DNA from: Alicyclobacillus_A sp963788285
GTDB taxonomy: Bacteria > Bacillota > Bacilli > Alicyclobacillales > Alicyclobacillaceae
Assembly (NCBI GenBank): GCA_963788285.1
Contig: CAWBGB010000009.1
Span: 22,821-86,820, forward strand
DNA length: 64,000 nucleotides
Direction: 5' to 3'
Shown here: positions 1-8,422 of the stretch, piece by piece
Position numbering within the stretch: position 1 is the first letter of the stretch
How the letters are laid out: each line of letters opens with the position of its first letter
Notes under the pieces: model-generated
What the model saw: the letters and a program-made list of their open reading frames with translations, nothing else
What the model was told of the DNA's origin: nothing
The model's database searches: none
Position numbers and translations under genes: made by a program

Positions 1-1210
1 CGGAGAGCTACTCGTCAAAGGCCCCAATGTCATGGTCGGCTACTACCGAAATGAAGAGGCCACCCAGGAAGCGTTGGAAGGCGGTTGGCTGCGCACCGGT
101 GACATTGCGGAGATTGAGGACGGGTACGTGAAGATTGTCGATAGAAAAAAGCACATCTTGGTCCTTGCGACTGGAAAAAATGTCGCCCCCGCCCCCATTG
201 AAGGTGCCATCATGACAAGTTCCTACGTCTCGTCTGCCATTCTCATTGGAGATGGCCGTAAGTACGTGACCTGTCTATTGTCTCCCAGCATCCAAGAACT
301 GCGCCCGGTGGCCGCCAAGTTGGATCTCCCAGACAATCCAGAAACCTGGGTCACCCACCCTGAAATTCGCAATCTCTACGCACGCGAAGTGGAACAGAGA
401 ATCCGCGGCTTTGCACCGTTTGAACAGCCCAAGCGGGCGATTCTGATTGCAGAAGAACTGTCGGTCGAGTCTGGGGATTTAACACCGAGTCTGAAAGTCC
501 GGAACAAGGTTGTCATGGCAAAATACGCGCGCCAAATTGAAGCTATGTATGAAGGTTCCGACTTTATTCCCTTGCTCAGCACTGGTCACGATGACGATGA
601 CAGCACCACACACAAAGATACACCGTCGGCACCGTCCATACTCACCGGGGATGGAGCCACAACTTCACCACCGAGACGAACACTCCGCCGCGGTCGGTAT
701 CTCCTAGCCGGTGGCATGGCCGCCGTGGTGCTGGCTGGCATTGTGGCTCTGAGTTCCCCTCACCTACCTAAGAATCTAGACATCCTGAGTATGGTGAAAG
801 GCATCCACAATACGAACAGCAAGATCAATGATGAAAACAATCAAATTGTGTCTAGCCTACAGCACATCGACCAGTTGGCAGGTTCTACAAAAACGATGTC
901 TGGGGATTTGCAGACACTGTCCGCTGGCGTCGGTACAGATACAGCCACGCTGTCTCACTTACAAGACCTGAGTCAACAGGAAGTCGACCTCAGTCAGCAG
1001 TTCTACGGACTGGCGCAGAAGTTGCAGACCGACATGGCTTCCCTAGGCGAGTCATCCGGGAATCAAAACCAAAGTGCCAAAACCATGAACACGTCTGCAC
1101 AGAGCATTTCTTCAACACTCTCGCAAATGATCAACGTCAACCATGAAATCTCGGGTCAATTGCAGACCGCAGACAGTAAAGCCAGAGTCATTGCGGGTGA
1201 AATGCCGTGA
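1..1210 (+). CDS. Long-chain acyl-CoA synthetase (C-terminal part) fused to a membrane anchor and coiled coil
   Basis: The reading frame is open from the first bases, so the N-terminal catalytic half lies outside the window. The visible part has the C-terminal signature of AMP-forming acyl-CoA ligases: a GYY motif, then GWLRTGDIA and the hinge region DRKKHILVLATGKNVAP, ending near base 550. These enzymes activate fatty acids through an acyl-adenylate. After that comes a low-complexity, Asp/Thr-rich linker, one hydrophobic segment (about bases 700-770, LLAGGMAAVVLAGIVAL) and about 140 residues rich in Gln, Ser, Thr and Leu with coiled-coil character. Ordinary FadD-type enzymes end after the ligase domain, so this extension is unusual. 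It resembles the four proteins encoded just downstream, which suggests they assemble together at the membrane (inference). The ligase call is confident; the role of the extension is unknown. Confidence 0.85.
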   Translation, partial: GELLVKGPNVMVGYYRNEEATQEALEGGWLRTGDIAEIEDGYVKIVDRKKHILVLATGKNVAPAPIEGAIMTSSYVSSAILIGDGRKYVTCLLSPSIQELRPVAAKLDLPDNPETWVTHPEIRNLYAREVEQRIRGFAPFEQPKRAILIAEELSVESGDLTPSLKVRNKVVMAKYARQIEAMYEGSDFIPLLSTGHDDDDSTTHKDTPSAPSILTGDGATTSPPRRTLRRGRYLLAGGMAAVVLAGIVALSSPHLPKNLDILSMVKGIHNTNSKINDENNQIVSSLQHIDQLAGSTKTMSGDLQTLSAGVGTDTATLSHLQDLSQQEVDLSQQFYGLAQKLQTDMASLGESSGNQNQSAKTMNTSAQSISSTLSQMINVNHEISGQLQTADSKARVIAGEMP

Positions 1211-1227
1211 CGGGGGAGGGTTTGTAG

Positions 1228-1737
1228 ATGTGGAAAAAGTGGGTACTGTACATTGCCAATGTGATTGTTGTTGGCGTACTTGTACAACAGGTGATGACCA
1301 CGACCTATCTAGCCAAAATTGACTATGGACTTCACTCTAGCCTTAATTCTACCAAACAGTTGGCGAGCATCGAGTCGTCCATCATTGAAAAAAACCATGC
1401 ACTGCAAAGCATGGCGTCAACGACCAAATCCATGAGTGACCAACTGGGTTTGGTATTGCAAGTGAACATGGCCATTGACAAGAACATCCACGCGATTGAT
1501 GCGCTGAACCAGTCGACGCTCGATGTAAATCAAACCCTCGTCGGACTGGGCAAGCAGAGTCAGGTCAACCTCGCGTCCATCGCCAGGCAACTAGACCAAT
1601 TAAACAGTGCTATCGGGCAGATGGGCGGTCAGCTCGGCCAACTCCAAGGAACGATTCAACTCGATGCCTCCACGTTGAACGATATGAAAGCGCAAACAGA
1701 CCAAATGAACTCGAAAGTTCCGGGGGTGACACCGTGA
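1228..1737 (+). CDS. Small membrane-anchored coiled-coil protein 1
   Basis: The predicted protein has 169 residues. It starts with a short basic stretch and one transmembrane helix (VLYIANVIVVGVLVQQV, about residues 6-22). The rest is a long Ser/Thr/Gln/Leu-rich region with heptad-like spacing, probably an extracytoplasmic coiled coil. No catalytic motif is visible. GGGGAGGG lies 8 bases before the ATG. It follows the acyl-CoA synthetase fusion by 17 bases and overlaps the next gene by 4 bases, so it is almost certainly cotranscribed. Its layout matches the C-terminal extension of the synthetase. I do not recognise a named family. Confidence 0.75.
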   Translation: MWKKWVLYIANVIVVGVLVQQVMTTTYLAKIDYGLHSSLNSTKQLASIESSIIEKNHALQSMASTTKSMSDQLGLVLQVNMAIDKNIHAIDALNQSTLDVNQTLVGLGKQSQVNLASIARQLDQLNSAIGQMGGQLGQLQGTIQLDASTLNDMKAQTDQMNSKVPGVTP

Positions 1738-2252
1738 ACATACTGAAGGCGATTCAATGGCGCAAATGGATCTTTGTTGCAGGCCTCGTCGGGCTCGGAA
1801 TCAACGGATTGGTTCAAGTCACTCTGCAACGGGATATGCGAGACAAGACATCCGTCCTTGCCTCGCAAGTGCAGCAAGCACAAACGCTGAGTGGGAAAAT
1901 GACGGACAGTTTGTCGGGCCTGCCAGTGGTCGAACATCAGAGCGAAGCCATGGCCTCGTCACTCCAACAACTGTCTTCCCAGACGTCAGACATGGATCAT
2001 GGTTTAGCCGTCCTGCAGCAGACCGTACAAGGCATCGCGAACGCGGTTCAATCGGTAGGAGCGAGCACCTCCACGAGCAGCACCTCCCTGACGCAGGCGC
2101 TGCACGCTGCGCAAGCGCTGCTGTCGACCCTGCAATCGATTCAGAACACAAATGGAAGCGTACTCGCCGACTTGAACCAGATGGAAACCGACCAGCAGGC
2201 TATCAACGCCGATTTGAATGCGATGAATCAAAAAATGGCATTGGTTCCATAA
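1734..2252 (+). CDS. Small membrane-anchored coiled-coil protein 2
   Basis: This 172-residue protein starts at a GTG that overlaps the previous stop codon (GTGA), a sign of translational coupling. One transmembrane helix (WIFVAGLVGLGINGLVQV, about residues 11-28) precedes an extended Gln/Ser/Leu-rich region typical of a helical, coiled-coil ectodomain. It is clearly built like its neighbours on both sides and may have arisen by gene duplication, although identity is low. Function is unknown. Confidence 0.75.
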   Translation: MNILKAIQWRKWIFVAGLVGLGINGLVQVTLQRDMRDKTSVLASQVQQAQTLSGKMTDSLSGLPVVEHQSEAMASSLQQLSSQTSDMDHGLAVLQQTVQGIANAVQSVGASTSTSSTSLTQALHAAQALLSTLQSIQNTNGSVLADLNQMETDQQAINADLNAMNQKMALVP

Positions 2253-2271
2253 AAACAAAGGAGGAAGCCCT

Positions 2272-3072
2272 ATGCAACTGGGACTTGAATCGCGGAAACG
2301 AATCGGTATCCTGGCAGCGTTGGCTGTGGTCGTCGTGAGCGGTGGATACGCTGCTGTCAAGAACGTGAGCGGATGGACAGTTCCAAGGAACAACCTGTTT
2401 TCACTCATCGGAAACCTGAACACAACCACCAGCCAAGTGCTGAGCAATACTTCTGCCCTGCGCACACAAGTGAGTGGCGTTGCCAACCAGTTGGCAGAGC
2501 TGAACACACAGTCCAACATCCTGCAACAGCAATTGCAAACCAGCGACGACTTGGGGAGTCAACTCAACACGCAAGTGCAGCTGACAACTAACGCTGTCTC
2601 TCTCATGCGGCAGATTTTACAACGACAGATTCAAACGGAATCGTTGACAAACACTCTCGCTTCCAAATCGAGTCAGCTACAAGGCACTGTGCAGCAAAGT
2701 GCCGAAACGTTGGGAGAGCTCCAAGGGGCAATTCAAGGAAGCTTGAACCAGTCCGTCGCGCTACACAACCAAATGGGAAGCTTGCTTAACGAAATGTCCG
2801 TGTCGGAAGACGAATTCAAGTTCTTCGGTCAAGTGAAGAATCTGTTGACTCTACCTAGCAACGTGTTGCAGCAACTGCTGGGCTCCCTGTTCGGGAAAGC
2901 CCCCGCATCTGGCAGCGGAGCCAAGTCTTCTGGATCAATCTTATCCGGCGTTCCTTCCCAGGTGCTCGGTTCCAATCCAGTGACCGGCGCTGCAGGAAAC
3001 TTGCTCGGTTCCAATCCAGTGACTGGCGCCGCAGGAAACTTGCTCGGTCCCGTCACAAACCTGCTGCCATAG
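2272..3072 (+). CDS. Membrane-anchored coiled-coil protein 3 with C-terminal tandem repeat
   Basis: This 266-residue protein has a strong AAAGGAGG ribosome binding site. An N-terminal transmembrane segment (GILAALAVVVVSGGYAAV, about residues 12-29) is followed by roughly 150 residues of predicted coiled coil. The C-terminal tail is Gly/Ser/Pro-rich and contains two copies of LGSNPVTGAAGNL, encoded by a 39-base direct repeat. It is the longest of the four coiled-coil proteins in the operon. No enzyme motif is seen, and a structural or scaffolding role is inference. Confidence 0.75.
   Translation: MQLGLESRKRIGILAALAVVVVSGGYAAVKNVSGWTVPRNNLFSLIGNLNTTTSQVLSNTSALRTQVSGVANQLAELNTQSNILQQQLQTSDDLGSQLNTQVQLTTNAVSLMRQILQRQIQTESLTNTLASKSSQLQGTVQQSAETLGELQGAIQGSLNQSVALHNQMGSLLNEMSVSEDEFKFFGQVKNLLTLPSNVLQQLLGSLFGKAPASGSGAKSSGSILSGVPSQVLGSNPVTGAAGNLLGSNPVTGAAGNLLGPVTNLLP
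2965..3042 (+). repeat. Two tandem 39-base direct repeats inside a coding region
   Basis: The first unit spans 2965-3003 and the second 3004-3042. They differ at only two positions, and a partial third unit starts at 3043. Each unit adds 13 codons, so the repeat keeps the frame and can change in number by slippage without breaking the protein. Confidence 0.9.
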
Positions 3073-3108
3073 ACTCGCGAGCAACCTGTCGATGAAGGAG
3101 GCTACAAC

Positions 3109-3651
3109 GTGAACTCGACACGTATTCCATGGAAGATCAGTACCATCGTGGTTACCCTGTTTTCGTTCGCGGGCGTTGCCGCGTTTGTCTATAGTCTGCT
3201 CCAGCTGACTGCCATCCAGGCGCAGATGGATCAGACGATGGAGGCTATCCGGACGTCCGTAGGTACTACCAGCCAATTGGTCGGACAGACTTCCAAAGCG
3301 CTGCAACCGCTCACAAAAACAACACAGGCACTGTTGGCCATTGAACAAAACCAACAAGACACAACGTCTCACCTGCGCTCGATGAACAACCACTTGCGCC
3401 AAACTGCTAACATTGAATCGGTTATTATCGAAAGGTTGGATTCGCTGAACGCTAGTACAAGCCAGATCAGTGAACAGCTGTCCAGTATGCAAAACACGAA
3501 CGCCGAACTATTGTCGCAGAGTCGACAATCCGTTGCGCAAGCGAATCAGGAAACAGCAGGCGTCGCAGATCTCAACGGCATGACGTCCACTTCCATTCAG
3601 GAGATGCATCAGTTGAACGGAAAGCTGAGTGTTTTACGCCTACTTCCGTAG
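3109..3651 (+). CDS. Small membrane-anchored coiled-coil protein 4
   Basis: The protein has 180 residues and starts at GTG with GAAGGAGG about 7 bases upstream. A transmembrane helix (IVVTLFSFAGVAAFVYSLL, about residues 13-31) is followed by a helical, Gln/Thr/Ser-rich region. It closes the run of four such proteins behind the acyl-CoA synthetase fusion. The family was not recognised. Confidence 0.75.
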   Translation: MNSTRIPWKISTIVVTLFSFAGVAAFVYSLLQLTAIQAQMDQTMEAIRTSVGTTSQLVGQTSKALQPLTKTTQALLAIEQNQQDTTSHLRSMNNHLRQTANIESVIIERLDSLNASTSQISEQLSSMQNTNAELLSQSRQSVAQANQETAGVADLNGMTSTSIQEMHQLNGKLSVLRLLP

Positions 3652-3752
3652 CAGCTGCCGCCATTGCGTTCTGATGCGTAGTTCTCCACCGTTTCGAACA
3701 TACTAGCCTTGACTACGCTGTTTATGGAGCAGCGATAAAGGGGTAATGCACT

Positions 3753-4175
3753 TTGGCGATGATGTCTGACGAAGCCATGGCGGATCTTCTGTCCCATACT
3801 CGACTGATTGCATCGGTGGGGCTGGTCAACGACCCGAGTCGACCGAGCTACGAAGTCGCCAAATACCAACAGTCACAGGGGTACAAGGTCGTTCCTGTCA
3901 ACCCAAACGAGGACTCTGTACTTGGACACAAGGCGGTAGACACCGTCAACCAGATTGCTGAGCCGATTGACGTCGTCAACGTCTTTGTAAACGGCCGTGA
4001 GGCCCCAGCTATCGCGGAAGCGGCCGTTCGTGCGGGTGCTAAGGCGTTGTGGCTACAGCCTGGTGTCGACAGTCCAGAAGCAGTGCAAACGGCCAGGGCC
4101 GGGGGATTGACCGTGGTTTCCAACAAGTGCTTTATGCGCGAGCACCAACGGTTGCTGTCTGACTTACCTATGTAG
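3753..4175 (+). CDS. CoA-binding (YccU-type Rossmann) protein
   Basis: This 140-residue protein matches the small CoA-binding family related to the N-terminal domain of succinyl-CoA synthetase. It has an SVGLVNDPSRPSY loop near residue 21, a predicted Rossmann fold, a VNPN segment and the GAKALWLQPG motif about residue 95. These proteins bind CoA in the cytoplasm; the precise reaction is not known. A TTG start is chosen because AAAGGGG lies 9 bases before it; ATG codons at 3759 and 3762 are alternatives. It sits about 100 bases after the coiled-coil operon, so a link to acyl-CoA metabolism is possible but unproven. Confidence 0.85.
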   Translation: MAMMSDEAMADLLSHTRLIASVGLVNDPSRPSYEVAKYQQSQGYKVVPVNPNEDSVLGHKAVDTVNQIAEPIDVVNVFVNGREAPAIAEAAVRAGAKALWLQPGVDSPEAVQTARAGGLTVVSNKCFMREHQRLLSDLPM

Positions 4176-4335
4176 ACACACGGAAGCGCGCGTCTGTGAC
4201 AACTTGATGAACCCTTGTCAAGCCGACCGACTTTTCACGGGCGGCTTGTCCGTGTTGGATTGCGGTTTCCAGCCAGCTGCTGGTAGAATGCGAGAGAATA
4301 GAAGTTGGTACTCGGCCGCGAAAGGGGTTTTTGAA

Positions 4336-4794
4336 TTGGCACAAGCCTTGCCATACATCAATGAGGCATTCATTATACTAAGTGCGATTTCCATGGCCAT
4401 CGGCTGGTACCTGATCCGCCAGCGCAGAGTGGAAGCGCATAAGCGTTTCATGCTCACCGGCTCCGTGCTCGCGGCGTTGTTCTTTATCAGTTATGTGGTG
4501 AAGACGGTCGTTTACGGGGACACCGCGTTTGGGGGGCCGGCCCAGTACAAGCTACCGTACCAAATCTTCCTGCAAGCGCATTCCATTCTCGCGACTGTCG
4601 CTGCAGTCCTCGGAGTCATTACCCTTGTCTTTGCGTTCAAAGCGAATTTTGGAAAGCACCGGAAAATCGGGCCATGGACGGCTTCGATTTGGTTCGTCAC
4701 AGCCGCTACTGGTTTGACCGTGTTCCTCATGTTGTATATCGTTTTCCCGCCCGGTCCAACGACCAACATGTTCCGCGCCTGGATTGGACACTAA
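4336..4794 (+). CDS. DUF420 family membrane protein
   Basis: The protein has about 152 residues and four predicted membrane helices: YINEAFIILSAISMAIG, VLAALFFISYVV, HSILATVAAVLGVITLVF and WFVTAATGLTVFLMLYIVF. The conserved histidines of DUF420 (EAHKRF and QAHSIL) are present. B. subtilis YozB belongs to this family, often found near cytochrome oxidase genes. The start is TTG 4336, with AAAGGGG 8 bases upstream. The longer open frame back to 4204 has no ribosome binding site and unlikely sequence. Confidence 0.8.
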   Translation: MAQALPYINEAFIILSAISMAIGWYLIRQRRVEAHKRFMLTGSVLAALFFISYVVKTVVYGDTAFGGPAQYKLPYQIFLQAHSILATVAAVLGVITLVFAFKANFGKHRKIGPWTASIWFVTAATGLTVFLMLYIVFPPGPTTNMFRAWIGH

Positions 4795-4802
4795 GGAAAA
4801 TC

Positions 4803-4840
4803 ACAGAGGGGATGCCACTCATCACATGGGGCCCCTCTGT
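4803..4840. terminator. Bidirectional hairpin between convergent genes
   Basis: ACAGAGGGG (4803-4811) pairs perfectly with CCCCTCTGT (4832-4840) around a 20-base loop. It lies between the ends of the DUF420 gene and the opposing gamma-glutamyltransferase gene. The T-run is weak. Confidence 0.5.
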
Positions 4841-4849
4841 TCCCTCAAG

Positions 4850-6463
4850 TTACCAAGCGGCGATGGATCCGTCCGTGCGCGGCTCCGTTCCACCGGCAAG
4901 CACGCCCTCTCGGCTCCGCCAAATGATCTGTCCACGGCCGAAACCACCACTGTCGACGGCTATGCGAATGTCATGCCCCCTGCGTACCAGCGCAGAGACG
5001 ATGTGTTCCGGAACGGATGGTTCAACTTCTATGGTCTTCCCTTCTATCCACTGCCACCGCGGCGCGTCCAAGCATGCCTGCGGATTCAGGTGAAAATCGA
5101 CCGTATTCATGATGACCTGAACGTGCCCTTGCGGCTGCATGAATCCACCCATGACGCCGAATGGCCCGACCGCCTCGCCGTCCTTAGTTAGGAACCCTGG
5201 GATGATGGTGTGGTATGTGCGCTTCCCGGGCTGCAACGAGTTGGCATCGTTTGGGTTAAGAGAGAACGTATACCCTCGGTTTTGCAATGCAATCCCTGTC
5301 CCTGGCACCACGAGACCTGAACCGAATCCCATGTAGTTGCTTTGGATGAAGGAGACCATGTTTCCGTCTCCGTCTGCGGTCGCCAGATACACTGTACCGC
5401 CTCGCTGAGGCTTGCCTGATTCCGGTTTTATGGCCGTGTCTCCCATTCGCTGTCGGCGCTGTCTCGCGTAGTCGTCGGAAAGCAGCTCCTGGATGGACAC
5501 AGACATGTGTTTCGAATCCGTAATGTACTGTTTACCATCTGCAAACGCCAACTTAATGGCTTCAATCTGCTTGTGGTAGCGGTCGGCGCTGTCATACTCG
5601 ACAAACGAAAACCCTTTGAGAATGTTGAGTGCCATGAGGGCGACAATCCCCTGCCCATTGGGTGGAATTTCCCAGACGTCGTAGCCTCGATAGTTGACAC
5701 ACACGGGCCGCACCCATTCTGGCGTGAACGCTGCCAAGTCCGCCTTGCGCAGATATCCGCCATATTTCCGGGAGAACGTGTCTATCTTGTCCGCCAATTC
5801 TCCACGGTAGAACGCCTCCGCCCGGCTTTCGGCAATGGCGCGGAGCGTGTCCGCGTGTCCTTTGGATCTCCACATTTGTCCAGCAGCAGGTGCCTTTCCG
5901 CCAGGCGCAAACGTATCAAACCAGTGGGCGTACATCTGACCTCGCAACTGCGTGGTGAAGATACGCACAGCATTCGCCCAAGACTTCGCTAGTACAGGGG
6001 ATAGTGGATAACCGTCTTCCGCGTATCGGATGGCTGGTTCCAGCACTGTGGTGAGCGGCAGCTTGCCGAACTTCCTGGACAACTCGGCCCAAGCCGCAGG
6101 CGCCCCAGGAACGGTGACCGGAGCCCAGCCAAAGCGGGGCATCTCGCTGATGCCCGCTTGTCGCAATGCGTCAATGGACAATGCCTGTGGCGCCGGCCCA
6201 CTCGCGTTGAGACCGTGCAATTGGCCGTGGGTCCAGACCAGCGCAAAAGCATCACCACCGATACCGTTGGATGTCGGCTCCACCACCGTCAGCGCAGCTG
6301 CCGTGGCAATCGCAGCGTCTACCGCGTTGCCACCTTGCTTCAGAATATCCAGACCTACCTGTGCAGCCAGTGGTTGTGACGTGGCAACCATGCCATTTCG
6401 CGCGTAGACAGTCATTCTGCGGGAAGGAAAAGGATGGTATAAGTCGTCGTACATGCGTGGCAA
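4850..6463 (-). CDS. Gamma-glutamyltransferase family protein
   Basis: The product is about 537 residues and matches the GGT / cephalosporin-acylase-like branch of Ntn hydrolases. The N-terminal part has MVATSQPLAAQ, GGNAVDAAIA and EPTSNGIGGDAFALVW. The autoprocessing site with its nucleophile threonine lies in RGGTVYLATADGDGN, and the small subunit has SNYMGFGSG. Family members hydrolyse or transfer gamma-glutamyl groups. No signal peptide is seen. The start is uncertain: GAGGGG lies 9 bases before TTG 6463; ATG 6454 (MYDDLYHPFPSRRM) is close to where homologs usually begin; ATG 6472 sits directly on the ribosome site; and ATG 6586 lacks a site. Confidence 0.88.
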   Translation of the reverse strand: MPRMYDDLYHPFPSRRMTVYARNGMVATSQPLAAQVGLDILKQGGNAVDAAIATAAALTVVEPTSNGIGGDAFALVWTHGQLHGLNASGPAPQALSIDALRQAGISEMPRFGWAPVTVPGAPAAWAELSRKFGKLPLTTVLEPAIRYAEDGYPLSPVLAKSWANAVRIFTTQLRGQMYAHWFDTFAPGGKAPAAGQMWRSKGHADTLRAIAESRAEAFYRGELADKIDTFSRKYGGYLRKADLAAFTPEWVRPVCVNYRGYDVWEIPPNGQGIVALMALNILKGFSFVEYDSADRYHKQIEAIKLAFADGKQYITDSKHMSVSIQELLSDDYARQRRQRMGDTAIKPESGKPQRGGTVYLATADGDGNMVSFIQSNYMGFGSGLVVPGTGIALQNRGYTFSLNPNDANSLQPGKRTYHTIIPGFLTKDGEAVGPFGVMGGFMQPQGHVQVIMNTVDFHLNPQACLDAPRWQWIEGKTIEVEPSVPEHIVSALVRRGHDIRIAVDSGGFGRGQIIWRSREGVLAGGTEPRTDGSIAAW

Positions 6464-6648
6464 CCGAAGCATCCCCTCTTCTTTGATTGAACGATGGAAT
6501 GGGTGTCCACCTACGTCTTGTGACGAGTATATCACCGGTGCAGGCTGTGCTGGCCACAGAAAATTCTGTTGTGCAATCGTGGACATTCAACAGGATTTTC
6601 TTGGAATAAGCGAAAAGTACATATACACACAGAGACCGCGAACAGCGT

Positions 6649-7532
6649 GAACATCCTGGCGCTCGTGTGATTCGCGCACGTTCTAACAAACTCCACATTT
6701 CTGATCGGGGGCGTCGTCCCGCGGGTGCTTGTGGCTCCGGTGACCGTTGTCCTCGTGGGTCGCTGGCCGAAGCGCCGTATCATGATGATCAGGGACATGG
6801 TTCGGTGCATCGTTGTGGCCTGGCAGCATCGGTCTTCACGCACACAGCCAATATCCCCCGTCCTTGTCGTCTTTAGCATTGTGATGTCGTTATTCAGTAC
6901 AGCCCGCATGCCGGGGCAAAGCGTGCTGCAACGGCACATCGTGGATGAGGGTCAACTGTTGCAGGCCAACTTCCTGCTGCAGTCCTCTCTGAACATCTCA
7001 CAGATGGCTCGTAGCCAACGTTTTGCACAGAGGTCCGGACGTCGAGGGTCTGCTTTGCGCCGTCATGGCGGTGGGCGAACTGGTCGGAAGTCTGCTGCTC
7101 TCCTTCGTCATAGCCAAGTTTAGACGAGAGCTCCTGTTAGTCAACATGGTCATCGCAGCACTGTGCTTGGCTGCCGTGTTTTTCTTCATTGCCGGATTCT
7201 GCATGAGTATGGTCAACGTGGTGTTCTTCACGAGCATTCAGGAGGCGGTTCCGCGCAAAGTTTGGGAGCCGTGTTCAGCATGCTGGGTTCCGTGTTTGGG
7301 GGGTCACACCAGTGGTCAACTGGTCATTGGCACTATCGCCGTGGCGCTGCCCGTCGGTGGTGTCATTACAATCATCGGCATCTGGGCGGCAATTGCAAGC
7401 TGCGGATTCCTGCTCACATCCTGCGGTCAAACAGCCGATGACTTCTGGAACCCAATCGGCAGACATGTCCTAATGGACTTTGCCCTTAACAAAGCCCGGC
7501 GAATGGTCATGTCGCCGGGCTTTTCATATTGA
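6649..7532 (+). pseudogene. Decayed MFS transporter
   Basis: Hydrophobic fragments of a major facilitator transporter appear in more than one frame. One piece (FLIGGVVPRVLVAPVTVVL...GRWPKRR) has an in-frame TGA at about 6670, and a later piece (from about 7050) has VGELVGSLLLSFVIAKFRRE and ALPVGGVITIIGIWAA. The ...RWPKRRIMMIRD loop is typical of the MFS cytoplasmic loop between helices 2 and 3. Both N-terminal and internal helices are missing or frameshifted. No intact start with a ribosome binding site is present. Confidence 0.7.
7491..7525. terminator. Strong rho-independent terminator
   Basis: AAGCCCGGCGA (7492-7502) and TCGCCGGGCTT (7512-7522) form a perfect 11-bp stem with a 9-base loop, followed by T residues. 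It lies between the MFS remnant and the convergent O-methyltransferase gene and could serve both. Confidence 0.85.
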
Positions 7533-7593
7533 AGAAAGAGAAGAACGCGCCGCGAAAGTAGACACGGCGTGATAGGTACGGGGCGCAATCGGC

Positions 7594-8226
7594 CTATTGC
7601 CGGACCCTGGCAATCGCAAACCCATCGTGTACCGGCAGCAGAGTGGCCTCTAAACGAAGGTCTGTCTGTAAGCGGAGATTAAATTCTCGCATGGCAGACG
7701 GACCTGGATGGGGATTTTCGGGATCTAACACCCTGTCCCCCAGTAACACGTTGTCCGCCACAATCAGCGCCCCGGGGTTCGCCAATCGAATGGCGTAATC
7801 CAGATACGTCGGATAGTTTGGCTTATCCGCGTCAATAAAGAACAGATCAAACTTCGCGCCTTCTCTCACCAGTTGCTCCAGGCTTTCTGCAGCCGGCCCC
7901 ACGCGGTACTCCACTTTGTCTCCCAATCCGGCATCCACAAGATTACTGCGGGCGAATTCTGCAAACGTTTCGTTTAATTCCAGAGAAATCAGTTTTCCAC
8001 CACTACCGAGGCCCCGAGCCAAACAGATGCCACTATAACCCCCAAGCGCTCCAATCTCCAACACAGACGTAGCACCTTGAATTTTCACCAACAATGTGAG
8101 CAACTTACCAAGCTCTGGCGCCACAGAAATGGAAGGCATGTCGCGCTCCACGATCTTGCGCCGTACCGCCCGTAACACTTCATCTTCTTGAATAAAGTTC
8201 AGAACATACTCTTCCCGTGTCGTCAT
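7594..8226 (-). CDS. O-methyltransferase, caffeoyl-CoA/catechol type
   Basis: This 210-residue SAM-dependent enzyme shows the family hallmarks in order: LEIGALGGYSGICLARGL (motif I, about residue 57), SLELNETFAEFARSNL, and FDLFFIDADKPNYPTYLDYA with the metal-binding Asp. LIVADNVLLGD and REFNLRLQTD follow. Members methylate catechol-like hydroxyls using a divalent metal; B. subtilis YrrM is similar. The substrate is unknown. It is a single gene, with AAGGTGAG upstream of the ATG. Confidence 0.9.
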   Translation of the reverse strand: MTTREEYVLNFIQEDEVLRAVRRKIVERDMPSISVAPELGKLLTLLVKIQGATSVLEIGALGGYSGICLARGLGSGGKLISLELNETFAEFARSNLVDAGLGDKVEYRVGPAAESLEQLVREGAKFDLFFIDADKPNYPTYLDYAIRLANPGALIVADNVLLGDRVLDPENPHPGPSAMREFNLRLQTDLRLEATLLPVHDGFAIARVRQ

Positions 8227-8422
8227 CTACTCACCTTCACTCTCCATTGTGTACCCGTTTCACCTCAAACCGCCGAAGGTTACCTGCAGTATATCACCAC
8301 CGTGTCCATCCGTAGATAGTGGACGCGCCACAGACACGGAGGAATGAACAATCAAGCAGGGAATTGAATACATCAGGAGAACCGCTGCAACGTCCGCACT
8401 TTTTCGGAAAGGGTGACTCTTC

